From Lachnospiraceae bacterium (GTDB lineage: Bacteria > Bacillota > Clostridia > Lachnospirales > Lachnospiraceae), in the NCBI GenBank assembly GCA_009911195.1, contig QXWV01000053.1, positions 42,380 to 106,379 on the forward strand: a stretch of 64,000 nucleotides of DNA. Reading direction: 5' to 3'. This document shows, piece by piece, positions 36,302 through 44,916 of this stretch (positions are counted from its first letter, which is position 1; each line of letters opens with the position of its first letter). Under the pieces are notes generated by a model, which saw only the letters and a list, made by a program, of their open reading frames with translations, was not told the origin of the DNA and did not search any database. The translations under genes were made by a program, and so were the position numbers.

Positions 36302-37900
36302 TTACAATTCTACTTTTTCTATCCTACATTGATGTTTCCTGCTTTTCTTCTCATAATTAATTCCAACAAGCAGAATATTTCCTTTATACTCTTTGAGGGC
36401 TGACACATATCCTTTATTTTTAATCTGGCTTATCGCTCCCTCAGCAGTTTTATCCCATTTTAATTCCAGAACCAATGCCGGATTTGAGGATGTGCGTTTA
36501 GGAAGAAAAACCATATCGGCAAACCCATTTCCTGTCGGCAATTCTCTTACAAGAGTATAATCTCTACACGCGCTATAATATGCCAGTGCAATCACACTGC
36601 TCAGAGAAATTTCATTGTTATATATTAAACTAGAAGAGCTTTTCATATGGACTTCCTGTATCATCTGTGCCACGGCTTGTTCATCCATTTCCAAAGTCGC
36701 TTTAAGCAAAGTTTCCGATGCGCTAATTGCTCTGATTACCTCTTCCCACCCATCATTTTTAATGGCGCGCAGAAAAGCACTCCTTACCTCATCATTTGGA
36801 ATAAAAACTTTTTTTGTCTTACTATCATAAGCCATGTATCCCATATGAATCAATAACGTAACCACATCATCTGCGGAGTTAAATGAAGTGATATCATTTT
36901 GAAAAGATTCCACATCAATACTACACCGCTGACCTCCCAACATATCTACAATTAATTGTCTTAGTCCATCAAAGTCCATTGCAATATACATCATTAAAGA
37001 CTCATAAGTCTCTGTTCCTGACCAATAATTTCCGAATTCCCTGCTATCTACAGCCTCAATGACCGAATTGGGACTATAAACATGCCCTATCTTTTCAAAA
37101 TAATACCCGTCATACCATCTTTGCATCTCTTTAAATGGCATATCGTGCTCTTTACAGATGCTCCTTACTTCTGTCTCTGTAAATCCAACGTATTCTGCCA
37201 TCTGTCTGGGACTAACCATCGTATGCTCTCGGAAATTATTCAGAGCCGACTGTGTGCCGTACTTTTTAATTGGCAAAATCCCAGTAATATATGCAAGTTT
37301 TAGAAACGCCCCCGATGGAGTGCCTTTAAACAACCCTCTTAACAGATTAATATATTCTTTTTGAAGATTCTCGTTATTCTTGTCCTCCCGAAACAGACAA
37401 TCCCACTCATCAATAATAATGATAAACTGTTCTTTTGTCTTAACATTAATTTTAGCCAATACAGAAGGCAGTGAAATATCATCCTCTTGGACACATTCGG
37501 AATATTCGTTTCCTAACTCACCTATCACCTGTTCCTGAATATAACTCACTACTTTAAGAGTCGAATTTCTCTTCATTTCCTCAAGCGCATTTCCATACAT
37601 CCACTGGATATCCAAAAAAATTACATTATATTTATTCAGGTGTGTCTTAAATAATTCATTTTGACTTATGTTAAGTCCCATAAATAGTTTCTCAGAATGA
37701 CACCCTTTACTATAATACGCCGACAGCATAGTTACAGCCATTGTTTTCCCAAATCTCCTCGGTCTGCTGGAACAGATTAGTGGTCTATCTTTACCGATAC
37801 GACTGTTCGTATATGTTATCAGCTCCGTCTTATCCACATACAGCTCAGAATTAACAGAAACTGCAAACTGTTCATTTCCCGGATTTAAATATATTCCCAT
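36302..37900 (-). CDS. AAA-ATPase-like / PD-(D/E)XK nuclease-fold protein (DUF1703 type)
   Basis: A 532-residue protein of a family very common in Lachnospiraceae and Bacteroidetes. N-terminal ATPase: YVDKTELI, Walker A in SRPRRFGKTMAVTML, Walker B in FIIIIDEWDCLF, and SALNNFREHTM. C-terminal nuclease-fold: GNGFADMVFLP and LVLELKWDKTAEGAISQI (D...ELK). The role is unknown; proposed roles include defence or mobile-element biology. It has GGAG 9 bases before the ATG and is the last gene of the second spmA island. Confidence 0.85.
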   Translation of the reverse strand: MGIYLNPGNEQFAVSVNSELYVDKTELITYTNSRIGKDRPLICSSRPRRFGKTMAVTMLSAYYSKGCHSEKLFMGLNISQNELFKTHLNKYNVIFLDIQWMYGNALEEMKRNSTLKVVSYIQEQVIGELGNEYSECVQEDDISLPSVLAKINVKTKEQFIIIIDEWDCLFREDKNNENLQKEYINLLRGLFKGTPSGAFLKLAYITGILPIKKYGTQSALNNFREHTMVSPRQMAEYVGFTETEVRSICKEHDMPFKEMQRWYDGYYFEKIGHVYSPNSVIEAVDSREFGNYWSGTETYESLMMYIAMDFDGLRQLIVDMLGGQRCSIDVESFQNDITSFNSADDVVTLLIHMGYMAYDSKTKKVFIPNDEVRSAFLRAIKNDGWEEVIRAISASETLLKATLEMDEQAVAQMIQEVHMKSSSSLIYNNEISLSSVIALAYYSACRDYTLVRELPTGNGFADMVFLPKRTSSNPALVLELKWDKTAEGAISQIKNKGYVSALKEYKGNILLVGINYEKKSRKHQCRIEKVEL

Positions 37901-37932
37901 ACCTGCGTTCTCCCCAATATTAAAAAGTCATT

Positions 37933-38586
37933 CTATACATAACAATAATAATCATTTTGTGCGATACTTTTATTAATGCACTTGTTGATATCTTCCTCGC
38001 GTTTAGCACTCCAATCTTTTGGATAATACGTTGCCTCAATCATAGTAAGTGTAAGTCCTGCTATTTTTGATATAAATACAGGATTAATCATATTATCAAC
38101 CATCATTTGAATTACCATATTTTTAATTGGCTCCACAGCCAAGGTTTTTTTATCTTTACACACATCCTCCATTACCCCAAAGTCTTGTACAATATTATAA
38201 AACCATGTATTAAGACTTTCTACCCGGAATTTACCCTTATATTTATATAAATATTCAAATAAATTATCTCCCTCCTGTATTGATCCCTTATTCTTTGATT
38301 CTGCATATTTTAATGCCGCACATAAATCTCTGGACAAACCACAAGGTATATTGACATTTATGCCATTTATCAATAGTTTTTTATACTCCTCCGTAAAATC
38401 CGCTTTTTTGATACTTGTAATTACACTCCTCTTGGCTGATATGGCTTGTACACCATCCCCAAATCCTACAGGAGCCAAAAATCTATACAACTCTATCGGT
38501 GCTCTTTTTTCATCAATATCGAGATAATCTGCAATCCTTAACAACATTGCCACATACTGTGCATTCAGTTCATCTTTTCCTTTTAC
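37933..38586 (-). pseudogene. HD-protein tail fused to integrase-like C-terminal half
   Basis: Directly after the TAG that ends the HD-domain frame, the same frame continues as VKGKDELNAQYVAMLLRIAD, YLDIDEKRAPIELYRFLAPV and so on, the expected HD-protein continuation. Then it passes into ISAKRSVITSIKKADF, INVNIPCGLSRDLCAALKYA and EPIKNMVIQMMVDNMINPVF, which match the C-terminal half of the integrase at 41110-42123 (both end in IAQN-YYxY). So a deletion has joined two genes. An ATG at 38553 could start a 206-residue product. Confidence 0.75.
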
Positions 38587-39135
38587 CTAATCGCTGTCCA
38601 GATTTTGCAGAACCCACTCCCGATTCATTGTATGAGCCTGACATATTTTTGCGAGTTCCATCCGGAAATTGCAATTTGTATACTCTGATATGATAAAGAA
38701 TTCTTTTTTCATATCCTTGATATGATCTGAAGCCCTCTCACCATGCACTGGTCTGATACACTCCTGCAGTGCAATATTCTCATTCTGATATTTATCATAA
38801 ATAACAGAGTATTTCCTTCCATGAAAATTTAACTCATCTTTCTTTATAGCTTCAATTTCTGTTTCATTTGCTGTCATTCCGATATCATGAAGCAATGCCG
38901 CATAAATTAGACATGTGATTTCTAAATCACTTATCGCGGATATGTCCGTTACCAAATCATACATATACTGCATGACGTTAACAGAATGTTCAATTCCATG
39001 CCCAGTATAATTTGCAAAAACCCTATTGATTTTGGGCAGCATTTCTGATGCATACTTATAAGTTTCGTCAACCTGAGCTTTATATTTGCTTTCTCTATTT
39101 TGTAATTCTTGATATAATTTCGTATTCTCTAACAT
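38587..39135 (-). pseudogene. HD-domain protein, cut by an in-frame TAG
   Basis: The N-terminal part of an HD-superfamily protein: YTGHGIEHSVNVMQYMYDLV, CLIYAALLHDIGM (HD pair) and VHGERASDHI. It stops at a TAG (38587-38589) although the sequence beyond stays homologous and in frame. ATG at 39135 is preferred because GGAG lies 6 bases upstream. Possible phosphohydrolase; partner unknown. Confidence 0.7.
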
Positions 39136-39291
39136 ATCTTTCTCCATAAATTTATCGCAGAACATCACATCATATATTTCTATTAATTTGTTTTATTTTA
39201 ACATTTCTTATTTATTTTGTATACTTGAATGGTTTAACTTTCACGAAGACACATGAATGCTTCCATCCCTTCAACTTGTCTTTTAATCCAA

Positions 39292-39318
39292 ACAAAAACG
39301 GAGAGCCTAAACTCTCCG
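39292..39318 (-). terminator. Terminator at the end of the first spmA fragment
   Basis: CGGAGAG / CTCTCCG (39299-39305, 39312-39318) with a 6-nt loop, followed on the minus strand by TTTTTGTT. It overlaps the stop of the spmA fragment. Confidence 0.65.
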
Positions 39319-39699
39319 CCTCCAATCCTTCCCCTTACAGTACACCACCGCCGTCAGCGTACTGATCAATGTCACCACAATTGCCGGCGCTATAATCCCC
39401 GCAGGATTCACACTCCCGTACTGGCTACGGCAAGCAATCATATTGACCGGAATCAACTGCAAAGAAGAAATATTCAAAATCAGAAACGTGCACATTTCAT
39501 TGCTGGCGATACGCTCCCGCTTTCCCTTTCTCGCATTCACGGACTCCAAACCATCCGACGTACTCCCTCTGTCATGTCTTCCGATCGCTTCCGTACCGCC
39601 ATTTGCAACCGCCTCGCCCGCCGAAATATACCCCGGCGTCCCTCTCTCTGCCTCCAGCCTTGCAAGCTCCTCCATGGCCTTTAACCCGCCTTGTGTCAA
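39307..39699 (-). pseudogene. spmA 3' fragment, first duplicate
   Basis: About 130 residues matching the C-terminal half of the intact SpmA at 42226-42858: GGLKAMEELARLEAERGTPG and RERIASNEMCTFLILNISSL are nearly identical and the ending VYCKGKDWRRRV matches VYCKVKDWRRRI. The variable linker between them is longer and different. The first 90 or so residues of SpmA are missing, and the fragment begins exactly at the TTGTGTCA palindrome. Probably left by integration of an element into spmA. Confidence 0.85.
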
Positions 39700-39712
39700 G
39701 TTAATGACACGA
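39691..39712. repeat. Palindrome at island boundary (second)
   Basis: TTGTGTCA-AGTTAA-TGACACGA, followed by AGTTTTTTG; nearly identical to 36261-36282. It lies between the spmA fragment and the stop of the AlbA-type gene, 22 bases away. Confidence 0.6.
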
Positions 39713-39733
39713 AGTTTTTTGTAATTCTTGAAA

Positions 39734-41088
39734 CTAGGATTTATTAATTTCCCAATATCCTTTTCTACTAGAACCTATACGAATAATCATTTCTGATTCA
39801 CGCAGTTCTCTTATAATACGACTAATCTTTCTGGTACTCAAACCTGTCTGTTCACTCATTTTTTTTGCTGTAATATCAGGTTCTTCTTTCAATAATAACA
39901 ATACCTTATCTCTATCACTTTGATTATCGCCACTTATATCGCCATTATTATCGCCATTGGCGACAATTTCATCATTAGCAGATAAAGAAAATGGAAAAAT
40001 AGCTTTTATAAAATGATCCGATATTTCAAAAATACTACGGTCATATGATTGCAAAATCCTACTCATACCAGATCCTAATTGTTCAACTAATCCCAAGTCC
40101 TTAAATACCCGCATCAATTCTCTATTTCTAGGCATGCTACTACAACTGAAAAAATCTTCTTTACTTTGCCCTGGAATCAAGCCCCCATACGATGTAATCT
40201 CTATCCTGTCACTGAACACCTCGAATACAGGCGGAATTTCCCGTGAAAAATCATTATGCACAACAGCATTGATTAACGCTTCTCTTAACGGTACAGATTC
40301 AACAAGATTCTTTTCAATCCTTTTTGTACTAGTCACTTTTACCTTTGTAACATTTTCTATTTTCATTTTCTCCAAGACATGATTTGCTGCCTTAATTAAT
40401 GAGCAATATCCATATTCTTCATTTTCAACCAAGTCTACTTTCGTTGTTCCAGTATATTTTGCAACTTTAATTGACACTCCGTTTTCATCTGCCAGCAAAT
40501 ACGCTATATAGTTATATTGTCCATCAGGAGTAAGCAATTCAAGGCTGTTAGCAAATTTTCTATTTAACTCAAATCCCCTTTCTTGATAGTATATCTTTAA
40601 CTGTGCAAAAGTAAGGTCTTGTCTGGGAGATGGAATATTTCGTAATGTTGTATGTATTCTTTTTGCGTACAGTTCGTCTATTAATGTAGTAGACATTGGC
40701 TGAGTCGACGTTCCAAGCCTCATATAACACCCGTTCGGTGACATTCCTTTACTTTTGATATAATATGGTTTTTCAAGGCCGCTGGAGACAATTATTTTAG
40801 TTATCGGAATATTGTCTACATATTCAGTAGCAATATCAAATAACCCAAGCGTTGATGGTAAAATATTATTCTTAATTCTATCAGCAATCTTTAACTGCAT
40901 AGAATCTAAATCAGAATTTTTAACTGCATAGAATCTAAATCAGAATTTTTAACTGGATTTCCCTTGTCATCAATTCCTATATAAAGAATGCCACCCTCAC
41001 GGTTATTTAAAAACGCCACTATTTCTTTTTCCAATTTATCATTTAAAGTCGCCTTTAATTCAATTCGATTACTTTCTTGAAACATCAT
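39734..41088 (-). pseudogene. AlbA_2/Schlafen-type ATP-binding DNA-binding protein, split by a 29-bp duplication
   Basis: The 5' part (MMFQESNRIELKATLNDKLE then KEIVAFLNNREGGILYIGIDDKGNPV) is the AlbA_2 domain; the 3' part continues with LREALINAVVHNDFS, ITSYGGLIPG, LGLVEQLGSGMSRIL and a winged helix (TAKKMSEQTGLSTRKISRIIRELRE). They are separated by an exact 29-bp tandem duplication that stops the first frame after NSDLDSMQLKILI. Removing one copy gives an open frame of 441 residues. Similar proteins act as regulators or in defence islands; the role here is unknown. Confidence 0.85.
40891..40948. repeat. Exact 29-bp tandem duplication inside the AlbA-type gene
   Basis: Two perfect adjacent 29-base copies (40891-40919 and 40920-40948), each starting TTTAACTGCATAGAATC, followed by 8 more matching bases. 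29 is not a multiple of three, so it shifts the frame. Confidence 0.95.
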
Positions 41089-41109
41089 TGTCCTCCATTG
41101 AAAAATAAA

Positions 41110-42123
41110 TCAGATATATGAATAGTATTCATTCTGAGCTATGGCTTTATTAATATTTTTATCCAAATAATCTTTATATTCAGACTTCATTGTGCCATAA
41201 TATTGAGTTTCTAACCTAGAAAACCCGATGCCTGTTATTTTTGATATAAGTAATGGATTAACCATGTTATTGACCATAATTGAAATAGCTCCATTCCGAA
41301 TAGGCTCCACCGGATATGTTCTTCTTTTTGTTTTTTCAATATATCCAATATCCTGTAATAAATTGAGGAACCAGGTATTTAAAGATTCATCCGTAAATTT
41401 CCCCTTATGGCGATAAATAAATTCAAAAAATTTATCTGTTTTTCCAGCCCTTTTTCCGTTCTTACATTCAGCATATTGAATCGCCTGAATGATGTCTCTT
41501 GATAATCCACAAGGAATATTTATTTTAATTTTATTTATGTTCAGAATCTTAAAATTACCTTCAAAGTCATTCATTTTAATTTGTCCTATTATATTCCTCT
41601 TAGCAGGCGCAATTAATGTTATTTTAATAAATAAGCGCATTATAATTCTTTGTAAATAACGTTCTTCATCCCTTATACCGAACCCTTCTTCTAAAGACTG
41701 TTCCATTAATTCTTCCATAGCTGCTAATATTTCAATAATTTCTTCACATTTAAAACTGCCTCTTTCTACAGGTTCAGATAATTCATATTTTTTTACTATT
41801 TCCTCTTTATAATCTTTGTAATCATAATCCGTAAAAATATCCGGAAGTTTGTCCGTTCTGCTTAAATAATCATAAAAACTTTTTAAAGCCTCCAAATGTG
41901 CCTCCATAGTAGAACGGGTATTTAACTCCCCCCTTTCCAGTCTATAATATCCTATGCAATCTTCTACTACCTTTTTGTCTATTACTTTTGGACGATTCTC
42001 TAAGCCTGCCTTTTTTAAATAATCTATAAATTTATCTACATGTTTTCTATAAGAATGTTTGTTCTTAAGAAGTTCTACACAATCTTCAAAATACATATCT
42101 CTATACCTTTCCATTTCGCTCAT
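41110..42123 (-). CDS. Divergent tyrosine-recombinase-like integrase
   Basis: A 337-residue protein. The N-terminal part resembles a core-binding domain (HVDKFIDYLKKAGLENRP; MEAHLEALKSFYDYLSR). The C-terminal part has the helical layout of phage integrases: KRNIIGQIKMNDF (position of the first catalytic Arg), EPIRNGAISIMVNNMVNPLL (Arg of the HxxR box, but no His) and RLETQYYG (candidate nucleophile Tyr). Because catalytic His residues are not visible, activity is uncertain. It lies 100 bases after intact spmA, at the edge of the first island, where an integrase is expected. Confidence 0.65.
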   Translation of the reverse strand: MSEMERYRDMYFEDCVELLKNKHSYRKHVDKFIDYLKKAGLENRPKVIDKKVVEDCIGYYRLERGELNTRSTMEAHLEALKSFYDYLSRTDKLPDIFTDYDYKDYKEEIVKKYELSEPVERGSFKCEEIIEILAAMEELMEQSLEEGFGIRDEERYLQRIIMRLFIKITLIAPAKRNIIGQIKMNDFEGNFKILNINKIKINIPCGLSRDIIQAIQYAECKNGKRAGKTDKFFEFIYRHKGKFTDESLNTWFLNLLQDIGYIEKTKRRTYPVEPIRNGAISIMVNNMVNPLLISKITGIGFSRLETQYYGTMKSEYKDYLDKNINKAIAQNEYYSYI

Positions 42124-42210
42124 ATCTCATTTCCTTTCTCTATTAAATGATAATTTTATAGTAATTTAAGAAAACAGGCTTGTCAATATATTTTTTCATA
42201 CTGCACAAAC

Positions 42211-42239
42211 GGCGGAGAATTATTTTCAAATTCTCCGCC
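42211..42239 (-). terminator. Hairpin at the end of spmA
   Basis: A perfect 11-bp stem GGCGGAGAATT / AATTCTCCGCC with a 7-nt loop covers the spmA stop; on the minus strand it is followed by GTTTGTGC, a weak T tract. Confidence 0.55.
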
Positions 42240-42858
42240 TCCAATCCTTCACCTTACAATACACCACCGCCACCGTTGTACTCACCGCCGTCGCCACAAT
42301 CGCCGGAGCAATAATCCCTGCAGGATTCACACTGCCATACTGACTTCTATATGCAATCATATTCACTGGTATCAACTGCAGGGAAGAAATATTCAAAATC
42401 AAAAATGTACACATCTCATTGCTCGCAACCCTCTCCCTTTTCTTTCCTGTTCCCTTACCATCACTTAGATAATCCGGCGTCCCTCTCTCCGCCTCCAGCT
42501 TCGCCAACTCCTCCATCGCCCTAAGCCCCGCTGGCGTACAAGCCCATCCCAGCCCAAGCACATTAGCAATAATATTCGCAGAAATATACTCCCTGGCAAT
42601 ATGCCCTTTGGGAATCCCCGGGAACATAAAAGAAATGAACGGCTGAATCCCTTTGGTCAGCTTCCCTATCAGCCCAGAAGTCTGTGCAATCTCCATCAGC
42701 CCTACCCAGAGGGCCATCACTCCCATCATTGTAATGCACAGGGAGACCGCTTCTCCCGCCGAATCCAGCGCTGCATTGCTCACCTCCTGGATATTCCCTG
42801 TCATCGCCCCATAGATAACCCCTACCATAATCATCAAAGCCCAAATATAATTTAACAT
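42226..42858 (-). CDS. spmA: Spore maturation protein A (nucleoside-recognition domain membrane protein)
   Basis: A 210-residue membrane protein: MLNYIWALMIMVGVIYGAMTG, SLCITMMGVMALWVGLMEIA, PGIPKGHIAREYISANIIANVLGLGWACTPAGLRAMEEL and NEMCTFLILNISSLQLIPVNMIAYRSQYGS are typical of SpmA, which with SpmB affects spore core dehydration. No spmB is found next to it; the downstream side is occupied by two islands that each end in another piece of spmA. AAAGGA lies before the ATG. Confidence 0.9.
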   Translation of the reverse strand: MLNYIWALMIMVGVIYGAMTGNIQEVSNAALDSAGEAVSLCITMMGVMALWVGLMEIAQTSGLIGKLTKGIQPFISFMFPGIPKGHIAREYISANIIANVLGLGWACTPAGLRAMEELAKLEAERGTPDYLSDGKGTGKKRERVASNEMCTFLILNISSLQLIPVNMIAYRSQYGSVNPAGIIAPAIVATAVSTTVAVVYCKVKDWRRRI

Positions 42859-43050
42859 GACTGCTTCCTTTCCCCTTATATGCCCCTTTGTAAACTATTG
42901 CCTCCCAAGCTAAAGCCCCATCCGGCATATTATAGCAATTATTTAAATATATTTCGCTTTTCCCCCTAATATGCAGTCTCCAAAATGTTCTCCCCAGCAT
43001 ACCGCCTCTTCTCTACAATGACCTTCCCAACATGCAGTTCCCGAAATAAT

Positions 43051-43704
43051 TTAGGTAAAATCCGAGCCCCCGCTAATCTTCGGCAAATTCCACCGATACC
43101 GGATTGCCAGAAACCGCAGTACAATTACACTGGCCACCCCTACCAGCATAGCCCCTTCTTCACCTATCCGACTCCAGCAAAAGACACATATAACAGCCCC
43201 TGCAATAGATGCGCTTGCATACACATGTTTTATGAAAATATAGGGCCTGTCCCCCGCCATCATATCCCTCAGCAGCCCGCCGCCTACTCCCGTAATCGTT
43301 CCCAGAAAGACAGGCAGGAAATAATTAATCCCCATCCCATTGTCAAAAGCCGCCCGAACCCCCACTACAGTAAAAACCCCCAGGCCTAGCGTATCGGCCA
43401 GCATCAGTGCCTGCTGAAACCGCAGCCCGGAAATTTGGCGGTAACCTTTTACATGAAAATAAAAAACAGCAAAAACAAACGCCGATACAAGCACCCCACT
43501 CAATGCAAATATCGGCTCTCTAAATGCCTGTGGCGGCAAAGTACCGAGAATTATATCCCGGATAATCCCTCCCCCCACGGCAGTTACCATACCAAGAATC
43601 ATCACTCCCAGTATGTCCATCTCTTTACGTATTGCTGTCATTGCCCCGGAAAAGGCAAAAGCAACTGTACCTATCATATCAATAAGAAAAAGCATGTATT
43701 CCAT
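43051..43704 (-). CDS. TRIC-type trimeric cation channel family protein (YicG/UPF0126)
   Basis: A 217-residue membrane protein with about seven helices in two related halves: FAFSGAMTAIRKEMDILGVMILGMVTAVGGGIIRD and GLGVFTVVGVRAAFDNGM ... TITGVGGGLLRDMMAGDRP. The two GVGGG / VGGGIIRD glycine motifs are diagnostic. Bacterial members conduct potassium or other cations; substrate unproven. GAGGA lies before the ATG. Confidence 0.9.
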   Translation of the reverse strand: MEYMLFLIDMIGTVAFAFSGAMTAIRKEMDILGVMILGMVTAVGGGIIRDIILGTLPPQAFREPIFALSGVLVSAFVFAVFYFHVKGYRQISGLRFQQALMLADTLGLGVFTVVGVRAAFDNGMGINYFLPVFLGTITGVGGGLLRDMMAGDRPYIFIKHVYASASIAGAVICVFCWSRIGEEGAMLVGVASVIVLRFLAIRYRWNLPKISGGSDFT

Positions 43705-43874
43705 AAAAAATCCTCATAGACTCCATGTACCGTTTTCTGGATACATATCAGATTTACGGATAACCCTCATCCAAAACAAAGTTTTCTAACAGTTATCCTG
43801 TTTTCTATCTTTATCAATACAAGCTTATCATATTTCCCCTGTTTTTCAACCTATTTTCTTTTACATCTCAGCAT

Positions 43875-44882
43875 TCACCACTCTATCACGGCACTGGCCC
43901 AGGTAAGGCCGCCTCCAAAACCTGACATTACGATTTTATCCCCTTGTTTCAGCATCCCTTTTCGGTTCATCTCATCCAACAGAACCGGCACACTGGCCGC
44001 CGAAATATTCCCACAGTGGTCCAGGCTTACCGGGAACTTATCCACATCCGCCTTCAGCCTCTTGGCCACCGACTGGATAATCCTGAGATTTGCCTGGTGC
44101 AGCACGAAATATTTAATATCCTCCACTCCAATCCCTGCTTTTTCCAATACCCTGTGAATGGACGCAGGCACTGTACTAACCGCAAATTTATACACTTCCT
44201 GCCCGTCCATGGATACATAGGATGGTACAAAAGGATTCTCTATAAGCGGATTATTATTCTGCCTGCCCCTGCAGTTTAAAACCATCCCCTTTGCCCCATC
44301 CGAACCTTGTTCAAAAGCAAGCAGGCCCCTGGTTTTTCCCATTGTTTCATCCTCTGATGCCCACTGGCTTCCTTCCTCAAAAGCCTGCACTAGCGCAGCA
44401 CCAGCACCATCTCCAAAAAGGACACAGGTGCTCCGGTCCGTCCAGTCCATAATTTTGGATAAATTTTCCGCCCCTAAAACAAGCGCTGTTTTATAAATGC
44501 CCGTCTGCAAATATGCATAAGCCGTATGAAGCGCATACATAAACCCCGCACATGCCGCATTGATATCAAAAGCCACAGCATTCACCGCACCCAGCTTATC
44601 CTGCACCTGACAGGCTGCTGAAGGCGTTATATAATCCCCGGTAATTGTTCCTACAATAATCATATCCACTTTATCCGCCCCAATGCCCGCATCCTCCAAT
44701 GCTTTCCTTGCGGCTTCTGAAGCCATGAAGGCCGTTGTTTCTTCTTTTGCCAAATGCCTTTTTCTAATACCAGTACGGCTGGCAATCCATTCATCCGAAG
44801 TATCCATTATTTGTGCCAAATCATCATTTGTAATAATATGCTCCGGAAGGTAGCTGCCTGTTCCGATTATTCTTGTAATCAT
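43875..44882 (-). CDS. fabH: Beta-ketoacyl-ACP synthase III
   Basis: A 335-residue FabH. The catalytic triad is complete: Cys in NAACAGFMYAL, His in FVLHQANLRI and Asn in CGNISAASVPVLL. It condenses acetyl-CoA with malonyl-ACP to start fatty-acid synthesis. ATG at 44882 is chosen because GAGGAG lies 7 bases upstream. Last gene of the fab operon. Confidence 0.95.
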   Translation of the reverse strand: MITRIIGTGSYLPEHIITNDDLAQIMDTSDEWIASRTGIRKRHLAKEETTAFMASEAARKALEDAGIGADKVDMIIVGTITGDYITPSAACQVQDKLGAVNAVAFDINAACAGFMYALHTAYAYLQTGIYKTALVLGAENLSKIMDWTDRSTCVLFGDGAGAALVQAFEEGSQWASEDETMGKTRGLLAFEQGSDGAKGMVLNCRGRQNNNPLIENPFVPSYVSMDGQEVYKFAVSTVPASIHRVLEKAGIGVEDIKYFVLHQANLRIIQSVAKRLKADVDKFPVSLDHCGNISAASVPVLLDEMNRKGMLKQGDKIVMSGFGGGLTWASAVIEW

Positions 44883-44916
44883 TATAGTTCTCCTCATTCC
44901 CCATGCATTCACTCAA

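Noticed and set aside
42563..43000. Open frame of 145 codons on the minus strand upstream of spmA
   Set aside because: It overlaps the spmA 5' half in another frame and has no recognisable domain; spmA itself has a ribosome site and good membrane helices.
43758..43798. Hairpin GGATAAC...GTTATCC after fabH considered as operon terminator
   Set aside because: The loop is long, the stem only 7 bp, and no T tract follows on the minus strand.
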